Below, piece by piece: positions 19,526 to 28,120 of a stretch of 39,410 nucleotides of DNA. Each line of letters begins with the position of its first letter. Positions within the stretch are counted from its first letter, which is position 1. Location: positions 1 through 39,410 of the forward strand of contig JASEGF010000001.1 in NCBI GenBank assembly GCA_030017935.1, in the 5' to 3' direction. The translations under genes were made by a program, and so were the position numbers. The notes beneath the pieces were generated by a model, which was given only the letters and a program-made list of their open reading frames with translations, ran no database searches and was not told where the DNA came from. The DNA is from Bacteroidales bacterium (GTDB lineage Bacteria > Bacteroidota > Bacteroidia > Bacteroidales > DTU049).

Positions 19526-19801
19526 TTATTCTTTTTCGTTTTCTTTGCTTGGATTATAATTTTTGTATCTATTTCTAAACTTATCTACACGACCTGCAGT
19601 ATCTACCAGCTGCATTTTACCAGTGAAAAATGGATGTGATGCATTAGAAATTTCAACTTTTATTAATGGATATTCGTTCCCATCTTCCCACACAATAGTT
19701 TCTTTTGACTGAGCAGTACTACGAGTGAGAAACATATAATCATTAGACATGTCCTTGAAAACTACAAATCTGTATTCTTTTGGATGAATTCCTTTTTTCA
19801 T
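19526..19801 (-). CDS. rpmE2: 50S ribosomal protein L31, type B
   Basis: 91 aa. The start MKKGIHPKEYRFVVFKDMS and the segment EISNASHPFFTGKMQLVDTAGRV, followed by DKFRNRY, are hallmarks of bacterial L31. The zinc-binding CxxC of type A is missing, so this is the zinc-independent type B, which in Bacteroidota is often the only L31. It joins the large subunit and helps bridge the subunits. It is transcribed alone, with a TAATTTTG box 21 bases upstream of the start and a likely terminator behind it. The acidic C-terminal tail is normal for type B. Confidence 0.96.
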   Translation of the reverse strand: MKKGIHPKEYRFVVFKDMSNDYMFLTRSTAQSKETIVWEDGNEYPLIKVEISNASHPFFTGKMQLVDTAGRVDKFRNRYKNYNPSKENEKE

Positions 19802-19822
19802 TTTTATTTAATTTTTGGTTTG

Positions 19823-19830
19823 CAAAATTA
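19823..19830 (-). promoter_or_regulatory. Promoter -7 box TAATTTTG of rpmE2
   Basis: Minus-strand TAATTTTG followed by C lies 21 bases before the rpmE2 start. It is one half of a divergent pair with the box at 19894-19901. Confidence 0.6.
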
Positions 19831-19893
19831 ATAATATTTTCTATAATAAAAAAGTTTTTATACTAAAAATTTGGTTCTTTAATTTTACTGATA

Positions 19894-19901
19894 TAATTTT
19901 G
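19894..19901 (+). promoter_or_regulatory. Promoter -7 box TAATTTTG of the repeat-containing acidic protein gene
   Basis: TAATTTTG followed by C lies 21 bases before ATG 19923. A TTG at 19871-19873 is spaced 20 bases upstream and could be the -33 element. Its position also shows that the upstream in-frame ATG 19815 is not the start. Confidence 0.65.
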
Positions 19902-19922
19902 CATAATACAAACATAATAATT

Positions 19923-21029
19923 ATGGCAAATATTATAGAAGAATTAGAACTACATAAAGAAATGATTAATTACTATGTAGATTTAATAAATGAAAATGAA
20001 AATATCTCCAATCTCAAACTGTTATTACAAGAAATAGAAACTTTACACAATATTATTCTAAAAGAATATATAAATCATTTATCAATAGCACTTAATACTG
20101 CTGAGTCTGAAAGCAAAAATATTTCGTTCGAAACAATGTCGAGTAAAGACCTTGACGCAATATATGCTACGTTAGCACGAGGTATTCAGAATGGCGAAAT
20201 TCCGCAAGAGATGAAAGACATTGAAAAAGAGATGGAAAGACGTTATAATGAAATTTACGAAAAACAAGAAATAGAAATTAATGAAAAACAAAATGATAGC
20301 ATAAATGATATCAATACTCAAATAAAAGAAACTGTCGATGAAGTAAAAGATTATAATGCACCCATAGATAATTTGATAAATGACATTACAAATGCCCAAG
20401 ATGAATTTGCCGAAAAATCTAAAGAAAAAACAAAACCAAATATAATAAACTCTGAAGAACTACCTCTGGATTTTGACATAAGTAATAAAAAGGAAGAAAA
20501 AGATAAGATTGATATTATAGACAATATTGACCAAGATAAAAATAAGCAAGCAGAAAGTTTCATTAACGAAATCATACAAGAACAAGAAGAATTTACTAAA
20601 AATTATAATGAAAAAACAGAATCAACACTTACCTACAATGAGAAACTCTCTCTCGACTTTGACGTAACTAATAAAAATGAGGAACATTCTAATAATTTAG
20701 AAACACAAACTAAAGAGAAGCAAACTATTTTAGAATCTTTTATCAATGAAGCAGACAATGATTATGAAAGTATCAATAATCCGATAATTAACAATAAGAT
20801 AGATGATTTACATAAGGCCTTTAGCATATCAGACAGATATTTTATAACAAATAAACTATTTAATAATAATTCTGTAGCTTATTCTATGGCTATAGAGTCT
20901 ATTAATCAATGTGCTACAATAGAGCAGGTTAATATTATCTTAAAAGAATTGCAAAATAAATATCAATGGGATATTAAGTCATATGAATATAATTATTTCT
21001 ATTCGATAATACAACAAAAATTTAATTAA
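19923..21029 (+). CDS. Acidic, internally repeated Bacteroidota protein of unknown function
   Basis: 368 aa from ATG 19923, a start fixed by the promoter box just upstream. It has no signal peptide or membrane helix, so it is probably cytoplasmic. The N-terminal 120 residues look like helical coiled coil. Residues about 150-192 and 211-254 are two copies of a module (LINDI..AQDEF then EEL.LDFDISNK; FINEI..EQEEF then EKLSLDFDVTNK). A third copy begins at 271 and breaks off. The C-terminal part (about 294-368: LHKAFSISDRYFITNKLF to the end) is a domain I recognise as recurring in Bacteroidota proteins of unknown function. It is followed after 2 bases by the M28 peptidase gene, so the two are probably co-transcribed. 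Confidence 0.7.
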   Translation: MANIIEELELHKEMINYYVDLINENENISNLKLLLQEIETLHNIILKEYINHLSIALNTAESESKNISFETMSSKDLDAIYATLARGIQNGEIPQEMKDIEKEMERRYNEIYEKQEIEINEKQNDSINDINTQIKETVDEVKDYNAPIDNLINDITNAQDEFAEKSKEKTKPNIINSEELPLDFDISNKKEEKDKIDIIDNIDQDKNKQAESFINEIIQEQEEFTKNYNEKTESTLTYNEKLSLDFDVTNKNEEHSNNLETQTKEKQTILESFINEADNDYESINNPIINNKIDDLHKAFSISDRYFITNKLFNNNSVAYSMAIESINQCATIEQVNIILKELQNKYQWDIKSYEYNYFYSIIQQKFN

Positions 21030-21031
21030 AA

Positions 21032-22348
21032 ATGAAATATTTTATTAAAATTCTTTATTTTTTACTAATTCTTTTATTTTATATCCCATTAAATGGGCAA
21101 GACATACAATATGCTCGTATGTTATTAAAACAATTAACTAGTGAAGAATTTGCTGGCCGTAGTGTGGCAGATAGTGGTATATTCAAAGCAGCAAAATTTA
21201 TTGAAGATCAATTACAGTCGAATGGTATCATGCCATTAACTCAACTAAATAATTCTTATAGACAATGCTTCCCTATGTCTGCTTCTTTACTCATAAAGGA
21301 AGCAAATATAAAAATAGATGACAGAGAGCTACAGCTGGGAAAAGAGTATTTGGTATGGCCTACAGCTAAATCAGTACAAGGTGATTTTGAAATTAAATAT
21401 ATACCAATAGATGATAAAGCTAATCCAGAAAAAATTATCAAGAAAATAGCAAAAGCACCCAATTATTTTTATTTTTTAGATTACTCTAAAGCATACTTGC
21501 TGAAAGCAAAAAACAAAGAAAACTATAATAAACTAAAAAGTTTATATTACTTATCTGAACCTTCACCGAGAGGATATATTTTGCTGGATTCATCTTCATT
21601 TTTTTACACTGCTAAATCTTTTTCTAATCTTAACCACCAAATTATTGTTCTCAATGCTAAAAAGTTACAATTTAAAAAAGCACCTCAAAAAATCTATACA
21701 AAATACACTGTTTCTACACAACCAAATACTGAAATTTGCAATATTATTGGATATATTCCAGGTAAAGTATATCCAGATAGTTTTATAGTGATAGGAGCTC
21801 ATTATGACCATTTAGGTAAAATAGCTGACCAACATTTCCCAGGTGCTAATGATAATGCTAGTGGAGTGGCTATGCTATTAGATCTTGCTAGAGAGTTTGC
21901 TAAAAGTGAAATTAAGCCAGATTATTCTTTGATTTTTATAAGTTTTGCTGGAGAAGAGATTGGTCTATTAGGTTCTAAATACTTTACTACTTATTCGCCA
22001 ATTGAACTGAAAAAAATAAAATTAATGATTAATCTAGACATGGTAGGCAGCGGTAAAGAAGGTATTTCTGTAGTAAATGCTAAAGCTAATCCAACAATAT
22101 TCCAAAAATTACAACAAATAAATGACGAAAAAAAATATGTAACAAATATGCGAGCAGGCGGCTCATCATGTAATTCTGACCATTGCCCCTTCGATCAACT
22201 TGGAATACCTGCTATTTTTATTTTTTCTCGTGATAAGGACTATCCATATTATCACATACCCGATGACGATTATGATAAACTACCATTAGATGGCTATGAA
22301 GGCATATTTAAATTAATTTATGATTATATAATGCAATCAAATAAATAA
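21032..22348 (+). CDS. Secreted M28-family zinc aminopeptidase
   Basis: 438 aa with a signal peptide (about 1-22, ending PLNGQ). The M28 catalytic domain occupies about 235-438, with all metal ligands visible: H257 (GAHYDHLG), D274 (GANDNASG), catalytic E308 and ligand E309 (AGEEIGLLGS), D336 (NLDMVG) and H408 (YHIPDDDYDKL). M28 enzymes are di-zinc exopeptidases that trim amino-terminal residues outside the cytoplasm. The region between the signal and catalytic domain may hold a degenerate protease-associated domain. It starts 2 bases after the acidic repeat protein. Its last 12 bases overlap the convergent LuxE-like gene. No T9SS sorting domain is present. Confidence 0.92.
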   Translation: MKYFIKILYFLLILLFYIPLNGQDIQYARMLLKQLTSEEFAGRSVADSGIFKAAKFIEDQLQSNGIMPLTQLNNSYRQCFPMSASLLIKEANIKIDDRELQLGKEYLVWPTAKSVQGDFEIKYIPIDDKANPEKIIKKIAKAPNYFYFLDYSKAYLLKAKNKENYNKLKSLYYLSEPSPRGYILLDSSSFFYTAKSFSNLNHQIIVLNAKKLQFKKAPQKIYTKYTVSTQPNTEICNIIGYIPGKVYPDSFIVIGAHYDHLGKIADQHFPGANDNASGVAMLLDLAREFAKSEIKPDYSLIFISFAGEEIGLLGSKYFTTYSPIELKKIKLMINLDMVGSGKEGISVVNAKANPTIFQKLQQINDEKKYVTNMRAGGSSCNSDHCPFDQLGIPAIFIFSRDKDYPYYHIPDDDYDKLPLDGYEGIFKLIYDYIMQSNK

Positions 22349-23326
22349 TAAATTGCATCCACGCAAGGCAGAATAATCGAAACGTCCTAATATCTCAAAT
22401 AAGCCATTCTCATATTTTTTACCAATATCATCAGTTAGTATAAAAGGTAGAGAATATAAATTTGCTAAATCTATGATACCAATTTTACCATTTACTTGAT
22501 TTGGCAATGTATGTAAATAATTATATCTATCCTTAATTAAAATTTTCATCCAAGACGGCGAAGAAAATTCTCCATTAGATAATGAGTAAGCTTGCGATAA
22601 TAATTCTGTCATGCCATATTCACTTGCAATACTTTTAAGACCAAAAGCAGCTTTTAATTTATTGTGCAAAGCACTTCTAGTAATTTCCTCTCTCCTTCCT
22701 TTCATACCACCAGTTTCTATAATAATAGTATTCTCTAAATTCATAGGATATTTTTCTGCAAATTCTAAAAGTGCAAAACTAACTCCCCATAATATGATTT
22801 TAGATTTTTCTTTTTGCCATTTTTCAATAGTTTCGCTCAGAGATGAGTAATCCCATTTAAAAAATTTAGCTTCTTTAGATTTATTTGCTAAAATCTGAGC
22901 CATATAAACTAAAGATGAATGAGGTTGCTCTAAATAATTTGGCAATAAAAAAGCAAACTTATATTGATCAGTTGAACCAAAAAATTTTTCAAAATTTTTT
23001 AATAAACTATTTTCATAAACTCTAAGATAAGAAACATAATGTTTACCTTTATTCATAGCAGTAGTTCCACTTGTTTCGAAGATAGCCTCTACTGGCAAAT
23101 CTTGTAATATCACTTTTTTAGTTTTAAATATATCAACTGGTAATAAAGGTATCTCATCAACACTAGAAACATTATAAGGATTTTTATTTAGAAAATCGCA
23201 ATATTTATTATATACTTCATTATGATGATAATGTAATTCAAATAATTTTAAAGTAATATTATCAAAATTCAAATTTTCATTAAAAATTTCACACTCTATG
23301 TCATGAAGCATATTTACAAGATTCAT
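22337..23326 (-). CDS. LuxE/PaaK-like acyl-adenylating enzyme
   Basis: 329 aa. It resembles the LuxE acyl-protein synthetase domain and phenylacetate-CoA ligase (adenylate-forming superfamily). The phosphate-binding segment FETSGTTAMNKGKHY is at 83-97. EYGMTE at 236-241 is the conserved adenylation motif, and GGMKGRRE at 206-213 is characteristic of LuxE-type enzymes in Bacteroidota. Such enzymes activate a carboxylic acid with ATP and pass it to a thiol or protein. The C-terminal lid is short. In Bacteroidota this gene often stands alone without lux partners, as here. The 3' end overlaps the M28 gene by 12 bases. The substrate is unknown. Confidence 0.78.
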   Translation of the reverse strand: MNLVNMLHDIECEIFNENLNFDNITLKLFELHYHHNEVYNKYCDFLNKNPYNVSSVDEIPLLPVDIFKTKKVILQDLPVEAIFETSGTTAMNKGKHYVSYLRVYENSLLKNFEKFFGSTDQYKFAFLLPNYLEQPHSSLVYMAQILANKSKEAKFFKWDYSSLSETIEKWQKEKSKIILWGVSFALLEFAEKYPMNLENTIIIETGGMKGRREEITRSALHNKLKAAFGLKSIASEYGMTELLSQAYSLSNGEFSSPSWMKILIKDRYNYLHTLPNQVNGKIGIIDLANLYSLPFILTDDIGKKYENGLFEILGRFDYSALRGCNLLFI

Positions 23327-23336
23327 AAAAAATTAG

Positions 23337-23354
23337 TAATTTTACACAAAATTA
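23337..23354. promoter_or_regulatory. Back-to-back divergent promoter boxes
   Basis: Plus-strand TAATTTTA (23337-23344) lies 19 bases before the lipoprotein start at 23364. Minus-strand TAATTTTG (23354-23347) lies 20 bases before the LuxE-like start at 23326. The boxes are only 2 bases apart, so the two polymerases would exclude each other. Confidence 0.5.
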
Positions 23355-23363
23355 AAAATTATA

Positions 23364-23873
23364 ATGAAAATATCGATTTTAAATTATATAATTATATTTT
23401 CGATAATGATAATATCACTAAGCAGTTGTATAGAAAATCCTGAGTATCCAGTAATACCTGAAATTAAATTTAAAGATTTTCAAATAATGAAATCTCAACA
23501 AGGTAAAGATAGCTTAGGGACTTTAATATTCACATTTACTGATGGAGATGGAGACATAGGATTAGACGAAAGTGATACTTTTCCACCTTTTAATAGTGAG
23601 AATGAATATTATTACAATTTTTATCTATATTTTATAGAATATAATGACAATGGAGATAGTATAAAACAAATAGAACCACCATATACAGCACGCATACCAC
23701 GAATTAATAGATACGCAGAGAGTGTAAAAGGAGAAATATATGTGGATATAGACGTATATTTTTTGCCATTAGTTTTGCAATATCATAACATAAATATGAG
23801 ATTTTTTATTTATGATAGGGCACTAAATAGGAGCAATGTAGAAAGGACACCGATTTACAAGTTTAATTTTTAA
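23364..23873 (+). CDS. Small conserved lipoprotein with TDGDGDIG motif
   Basis: 169 aa. The signal peptide ends at a lipobox-like LSSC (C22). The mature part has the phrase FTFTDGDGDIGLDESDTFPP, an Asp/Gly-rich, possibly calcium-binding loop that I associate with a family of uncharacterised Bacteroidota lipoproteins. The rest is beta-rich (YYYNFYLYFIEY, VYFLPLVLQYHNINMRFFIYDRALN), suggesting a beta-sandwich. It is divergent from the LuxE-like gene with overlapping promoter elements, and the IS1595-like gene begins 106 bases downstream. Its function is unknown. Confidence 0.75.
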   Translation: MKISILNYIIIFSIMIISLSSCIENPEYPVIPEIKFKDFQIMKSQQGKDSLGTLIFTFTDGDGDIGLDESDTFPPFNSENEYYYNFYLYFIEYNDNGDSIKQIEPPYTARIPRINRYAESVKGEIYVDIDVYFLPLVLQYHNINMRFFIYDRALNRSNVERTPIYKFNF

Positions 23874-23955
23874 TGATTAGAAAATAAAGGGGGAATTGAA
23901 AGGAAATGGAAATTTACAACATTTATGTTTAAAATTCAGTATTATTAAAATTTAT

Positions 23956-23963
23956 TAATTTTG
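23956..23963 (+). promoter_or_regulatory. Promoter -7 box TAATTTTG of the transposase gene
   Basis: TAATTTTG followed by C lies 16 bases ahead of ATG 23980. This is the same kind of box found before housekeeping genes here. Confidence 0.55.
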
Positions 23964-23979
23964 CAAAAAACATAATTTT

Positions 23980-24969
23980 ATGAAATATACAGCTGAAAAC
24001 ATAGAAGCAATGCTGTCTTTGACCAAAGAGGGCAAGCGAGAATTCCTAGATAATCTATATGAATTTCTCAATAGTAATAGATTGACAGCTTTAGATTATC
24101 AAAGAATCAAGATTTTATCAACTGCTCCCATTTGTCCCAGATGTAGGTGTGAGCATGTTACTAAAGCAGGAGTTCATAATGGTAGACAAGTCTATAAATG
24201 TAAAAAGTGCAAATATCAATTCCGAGAAACTGCCAAATCACTTGTTTATCATATGCACAAATATCCACTGATGCTGGATTATCTAAAATGTATGCTAGAG
24301 GGCAAAAGCTTAAGAGCTTGTGCTAAAGAAGTGGGCATTAGTTTACCAACAAGTTTCAGATGGAGACATAAGATTTTATCTGCTATTCAAGGATTAGAAG
24401 GAGGAATTAGTTTCTCTGGAATAACAGAAGCTGATGAGCTATTAATGCAATATTCAGAAAAAGGTCGTAGATATAAAAGTTTAGAAGAAAAAGAGCAAGC
24501 AATGAAAACTGTTCATCCCAATGTGGCTGTATTAGTAATGACAGATAGAGAAGGTAATTTGCTTTTCAAACATACTGGAGAAAATAGAGTCCAGAATAGT
24601 CAGATAAAAGAAGAGCTAAAGAGACGAGTATCAGAGAACAATTTAATATGTTTTAAACCAAATGATGAGTTTAAACAAGCAGTGATGGAATCATCAAGTA
24701 AAAAGATTTTAGTTCGAGGTAAAACAAAAGGATTAACAGTTTATAGTGTAAAGATTGCGGAGAAAAAGATAAACAATTTTCTAGTTTGGATGACAAAATT
24801 CAGAGGAGTGGCTACAAAGTATTTACAGAACTACCTTATGTGGTTTGTAGTGATAAATAAGTACTTGAAAGCCAATGTGGAGGCAGACATTGGGAGACTT
24901 TTGAACTTGTCATCGCACGATAGATGGGCGTGGGAGCGGTATTGGAGATTGATGAAGTTAAAATATTGA
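23980..24969 (+). CDS. IS1595-like transposase, possibly inactive or domesticated
   Basis: 329 aa. N-terminal helical part, then a zinc ribbon C52-C55/C74-C77 (ICPRC, YKCKKC), a helix-turn-helix (SLRACAKEVGISLPTSFRWRHKIL) and an ISXO2-like DDE domain from about 145 (GITEADELLMQYSEKGRR, ending FRGVATKYLQNYLMWF). These place it in the IS1595 family. D152 fits the first catalytic Asp. Where the family usually has a CSDG-like second Asp, this protein reads ICFKPNDE (224-230), and the region before FRGVATKYL also departs from the family. The ORF is full length. No matching terminal inverted repeats or target duplication are evident in 23874-23979 or 24970-25110. It could be a decayed insertion or a retained DNA-binding protein. 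Confidence 0.8.
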   Translation: MKYTAENIEAMLSLTKEGKREFLDNLYEFLNSNRLTALDYQRIKILSTAPICPRCRCEHVTKAGVHNGRQVYKCKKCKYQFRETAKSLVYHMHKYPLMLDYLKCMLEGKSLRACAKEVGISLPTSFRWRHKILSAIQGLEGGISFSGITEADELLMQYSEKGRRYKSLEEKEQAMKTVHPNVAVLVMTDREGNLLFKHTGENRVQNSQIKEELKRRVSENNLICFKPNDEFKQAVMESSSKKILVRGKTKGLTVYSVKIAEKKINNFLVWMTKFRGVATKYLQNYLMWFVVINKYLKANVEADIGRLLNLSSHDRWAWERYWRLMKLKY

Positions 24970-25111
24970 TACAATACCTAATTTTAAACAATTAAAAATT
25001 GTTAATTACCTTCCCTTTTTACCCTTGATTATTCTGAATGAATATCCATACCTTTCTTCATCTCCCATATTAATATTTATAAAAAAAATACATTTTATCA
25101 ATTTTTTCTAT

Positions 25112-25119
25112 TAATTTTG
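25112..25119 (+). promoter_or_regulatory. Promoter -7 box TAATTTTG of the TerC-aspS operon
   Basis: TAATTTTG followed by C. The TTG inside it (25117) is in frame with the TerC gene and is the upstream-most possible start, but a start codon within the -7 box is not credible. Transcription should begin about 7 bases further on, leaving a very short leader. Confidence 0.6.
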
Positions 25120-25134
25120 CAAAATTTTTTAACT

Positions 25135-26202
25135 GTGGAAGAAATATTATCGATGCTTGGCTTTATAGTTTTGGTAGCTATTCTAATGTTTATTGATCTT
25201 AAAGTAGGTAAAACTCAACATCATGTCATGACACTGAAATCTGCTGCATTATGGACAGTATTTTGGATTGGTGCAGGTGTATTATTTGGTTTTAGTCTAT
25301 TGATTTGGGGACATCATATTCATTCCATTCATTCAATAGAGGATTTATCCTTAATAATACAAAAGCATCATCACATGATAAATATTAGTGGGTTGTCTTT
25401 TGATGAAGCTTTGAAATTATATAGACAAAATCTTACAATAGAATATTTCACTGGATATTTCATTGAGAAATCTTTATCATTAGATAATATTTTTGTGTGG
25501 TTACTAGTATTTATGTCTTTTAATGTACCTGAGAAAAATTATAAAGATATATTATTTTGGGGAATAGTAGGAGCAGTAGTATTTAGATTTGTTTTTATTT
25601 TTGGATTATCATCGCTATTAAGTGCATTTGAATGGGTACTTTTCATATTCGCTGCTATATTGCTATATACTGGTATTAGAATGTTTTTTAGAAAAAAAGA
25701 TAATGAAGAAAAAGAAAAAGAAAAGTATAAAAATCATTTTTTAGTTAAATGGTTTTCGAAATTTCGCCATTTTTACCCTGGATATGATAAAGGTTTCTTT
25801 TTTAGAAAAGGAGGATTTACATTTGTTACAGGTAGTTTCCTAGTTCTTTGTATTGTTGAATTAACAGATGTTATCTTTGCAATAGATTCTATACCAGCTA
25901 TATTTGCTATTACTGCTGATCCATTTATAATTTATTTTTCAAATATCTTTGCTATTCTAGGACTGAGAGCATTGTTTTTCTTAATTTACCACGGTTTACG
26001 CAGTTTATATTATCTGAATTATGGATTAGGAGCCTTACTTACTTTGATGGGAGTAAAAATCCTTGCAGGGGATTGGTTACACGAAATAGGATTTACAAAT
26101 GTTCATAGTTTAATATTAGTATTAAGTATCATTACTATTACTATTGTCGCGTCATTATTAAAAAAGAACCATTCTAAAGTTAAAGTAAATGTTGAGAAGT
26201 AA
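25135..26202 (+). CDS. TerC/Alx-family integral membrane protein
   Basis: About 355 aa from GTG 25135. ATG 25153 is the alternative; TTG 25117 lies inside the promoter box. TerC/Alx proteins have seven to nine helices and are linked to metal-ion, notably manganese, export or tellurite resistance. Seen here: a first helix LGFIVLVAILMFIDLKV, then MTLKSAALWTVFWI, then the conserved acidic segments FIEKSLSLDNIFVW and ELTDVIFAIDSIPAIFAIT, then GLRALFFLIYHGL and GVKILAGDW. The Asp residues in the SLDN and TDVIFAIDS segments are the family's conserved membrane acids. It overlaps the aspS start by 14 bases, so translation of the two is probably coupled. Metal specificity is inferred from the family only. 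Confidence 0.9.
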   Translation: MEEILSMLGFIVLVAILMFIDLKVGKTQHHVMTLKSAALWTVFWIGAGVLFGFSLLIWGHHIHSIHSIEDLSLIIQKHHHMINISGLSFDEALKLYRQNLTIEYFTGYFIEKSLSLDNIFVWLLVFMSFNVPEKNYKDILFWGIVGAVVFRFVFIFGLSSLLSAFEWVLFIFAAILLYTGIRMFFRKKDNEEKEKEKYKNHFLVKWFSKFRHFYPGYDKGFFFRKGGFTFVTGSFLVLCIVELTDVIFAIDSIPAIFAITADPFIIYFSNIFAILGLRALFFLIYHGLRSLYYLNYGLGALLTLMGVKILAGDWLHEIGFTNVHSLILVLSIITITIVASLLKKNHSKVKVNVEK

Positions 26203-27928
26203 TAATTGCGGAGAGCTAAGATTAAATGATTTAGATAGACAAGTAAGTTTATGTGGGTGGGTGCACCATATTAGAGATTTAGGTAAATTACTATTTATCG
26301 ACCTTAGAGATCGTTATGGCACTACTCAAATATATTTCGATGCTAATAATAAACCTGAATTGTATCAAAGAGCTAAACAATTAGGTAGAGAATACGTGAT
26401 ACAAGTCATTGGTACTGTCAGAGAGAGAAGTAATAAAAATCCTAAAATGCCAACAGGTGATATAGAAATCGATGTAGAAGAGCTAACGGTGCTTAATTCT
26501 TCTCAAATTCCCCCCTTTACTATAGAAGATGATACTGATGGTAGCGAAGAGATGAGATTGCAATATAGATATTTAGACCTTCGCAGAAATGCCATGAAAG
26601 ACACATTGATTTTTAGGCATAAGCTTAATTTATCTATCAGAAATTTCCTCAGCGAACAAGATTTTTTAGAAATAGAAACTCCTTTTCTCATCAAAAGTAC
26701 TCCTGAAGGTGCTAGAGATTTCATCGTGCCATCCAGATTAAATCCTGGTAATTTCTATGCTTTACCTCAATCTCCTCAATTACTGAAGCAATTATTGATG
26801 TTTGCTGGCATGGATAGATATTTTCAAATAGTGCGTTGTTTCAGAGACGAAGATTTCAGAGCCGATAGGCAACCTGAGTTTACACAGCTAGACTGCGAAA
26901 TGTCTTTTGTAAAACAAGAAGACATACTAAATCTATTCGAAAATATGATGAAAAATCTTTTTAAAAAATTACTCGATATTGATTTGCCTACTTTTCCTAG
27001 ACTTACTTATAAAGAAGCTATGGAAACATATGGTAGTGATAAACCAGACCTTCGTTTTGATATGCCTATCATTAATTTATCTGATAAATTAAAAGGTAAT
27101 GGATTTAAAATCTTTGATGAATCAGAATATGTCGGAGGATTATTACTGGCTAATCAACCATCAGTATCACGCAAACATATAGATAAATTCACTGAATGGG
27201 TAAAAAATCCACAAGTGGGCGGCAGCGGACTTGCTTACATTAGATATGTGGATGGTCAAATCAAATCTTCTATTTCTCAATTTTTTACTAATGAGTTTTT
27301 ACAAAATGTCATGATTTCACTAAATGCTTCTACAAATGATATTCTATTTATTATTAGTGGTAATAAAGACAAATCTTTAAAAATTTTAGGAGATTTTAGA
27401 CTATATTTAGCAAAAGAATATAATTTAATACAAAAAAATATATTTAAACCTTTATGGGTAATAGATTTCCCTATGTTTGAATGGGATGAAGAAAATAAAC
27501 GTTTCACTTCTTCGCATCACCCATTTACAAGTCCATTGGAGGAAGATATCGATTTATTAGATACCAATCCATCTATTGCCAGATCTAATGCGTATGATAT
27601 GGTAATGAATGGTGCAGAACTAGGCGGTGGTTCTATAAGAATTCACGATAAAAATTTGCAAAAAAAGATTTTCAAATTATTAAATTTGACTGATCAAGAA
27701 GCAGAAGATAAATTTGGGTTCTTTTTAAAAGCTCTAGATTATGGTGCACCACCACATGGAGGCATTGCTTTTGGTATTGATAGAATAGTAGCTGTCATGC
27801 TCGGACTTAATAGCATTAGAGACGTGATAGCTTTCCCTAAAAATAATATGGGAAGAGACCTGATGATGCAGGCTCCTGCTCCTGTATCTGAAGAGCAATT
27901 AAAAGAATTGCATATTAAGGTTCAATAA
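26189..27928 (+). CDS. aspS: Aspartyl-tRNA synthetase
   Basis: 579 aa, bacterial-type class II enzyme charging tRNA-Asp. An N-terminal OB-fold anticodon-binding domain (about 1-105; CGWVHHIRDLGKLLFIDLRD) precedes the catalytic domain with motif 2 FRDEDFRADRQPEFTQLD (218-235) and motif 3 GGIAFGIDRIVAVMLG (524-539, R532). A GAD insertion lies roughly at 290-420. Residue 31 is Leu; the non-discriminating Pseudomonas enzyme has His there, so this one is probably specific for tRNA-Asp. That is an inference from one position. The start overlaps the TerC gene by 14 bases. No upstream ATG fits better. Confidence 0.97.
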   Translation: MLRSNNCGELRLNDLDRQVSLCGWVHHIRDLGKLLFIDLRDRYGTTQIYFDANNKPELYQRAKQLGREYVIQVIGTVRERSNKNPKMPTGDIEIDVEELTVLNSSQIPPFTIEDDTDGSEEMRLQYRYLDLRRNAMKDTLIFRHKLNLSIRNFLSEQDFLEIETPFLIKSTPEGARDFIVPSRLNPGNFYALPQSPQLLKQLLMFAGMDRYFQIVRCFRDEDFRADRQPEFTQLDCEMSFVKQEDILNLFENMMKNLFKKLLDIDLPTFPRLTYKEAMETYGSDKPDLRFDMPIINLSDKLKGNGFKIFDESEYVGGLLLANQPSVSRKHIDKFTEWVKNPQVGGSGLAYIRYVDGQIKSSISQFFTNEFLQNVMISLNASTNDILFIISGNKDKSLKILGDFRLYLAKEYNLIQKNIFKPLWVIDFPMFEWDEENKRFTSSHHPFTSPLEEDIDLLDTNPSIARSNAYDMVMNGAELGGGSIRIHDKNLQKKIFKLLNLTDQEAEDKFGFFLKALDYGAPPHGGIAFGIDRIVAVMLGLNSIRDVIAFPKNNMGRDLMMQAPAPVSEEQLKELHIKVQ

Positions 27929-28120
27929 TTTTATTGAAATAAGGGCATAGTCGTCCCTTAAAAAAAGATAAGTATTTGTCTGGTAATAACTTATAGATAA
28001 TTTTTACTCAAAATATCTCAAATTTTAGAGAGGCTATTTTTATCTTTTCAAAAACTATATTATCAATTTTTCTTTATTGTTTTCAAATAAAATATACAAA
28101 TTGACTGTTTCAGGGATGAC

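Noticed and set aside
23874..25110. Complete IS element with defined ends around the transposase
   Set aside because: AAGGGGGAATTG upstream and the complement of CCTTCCCTTTTTACCCTT downstream are only loosely similar, and no target duplication flanks them.
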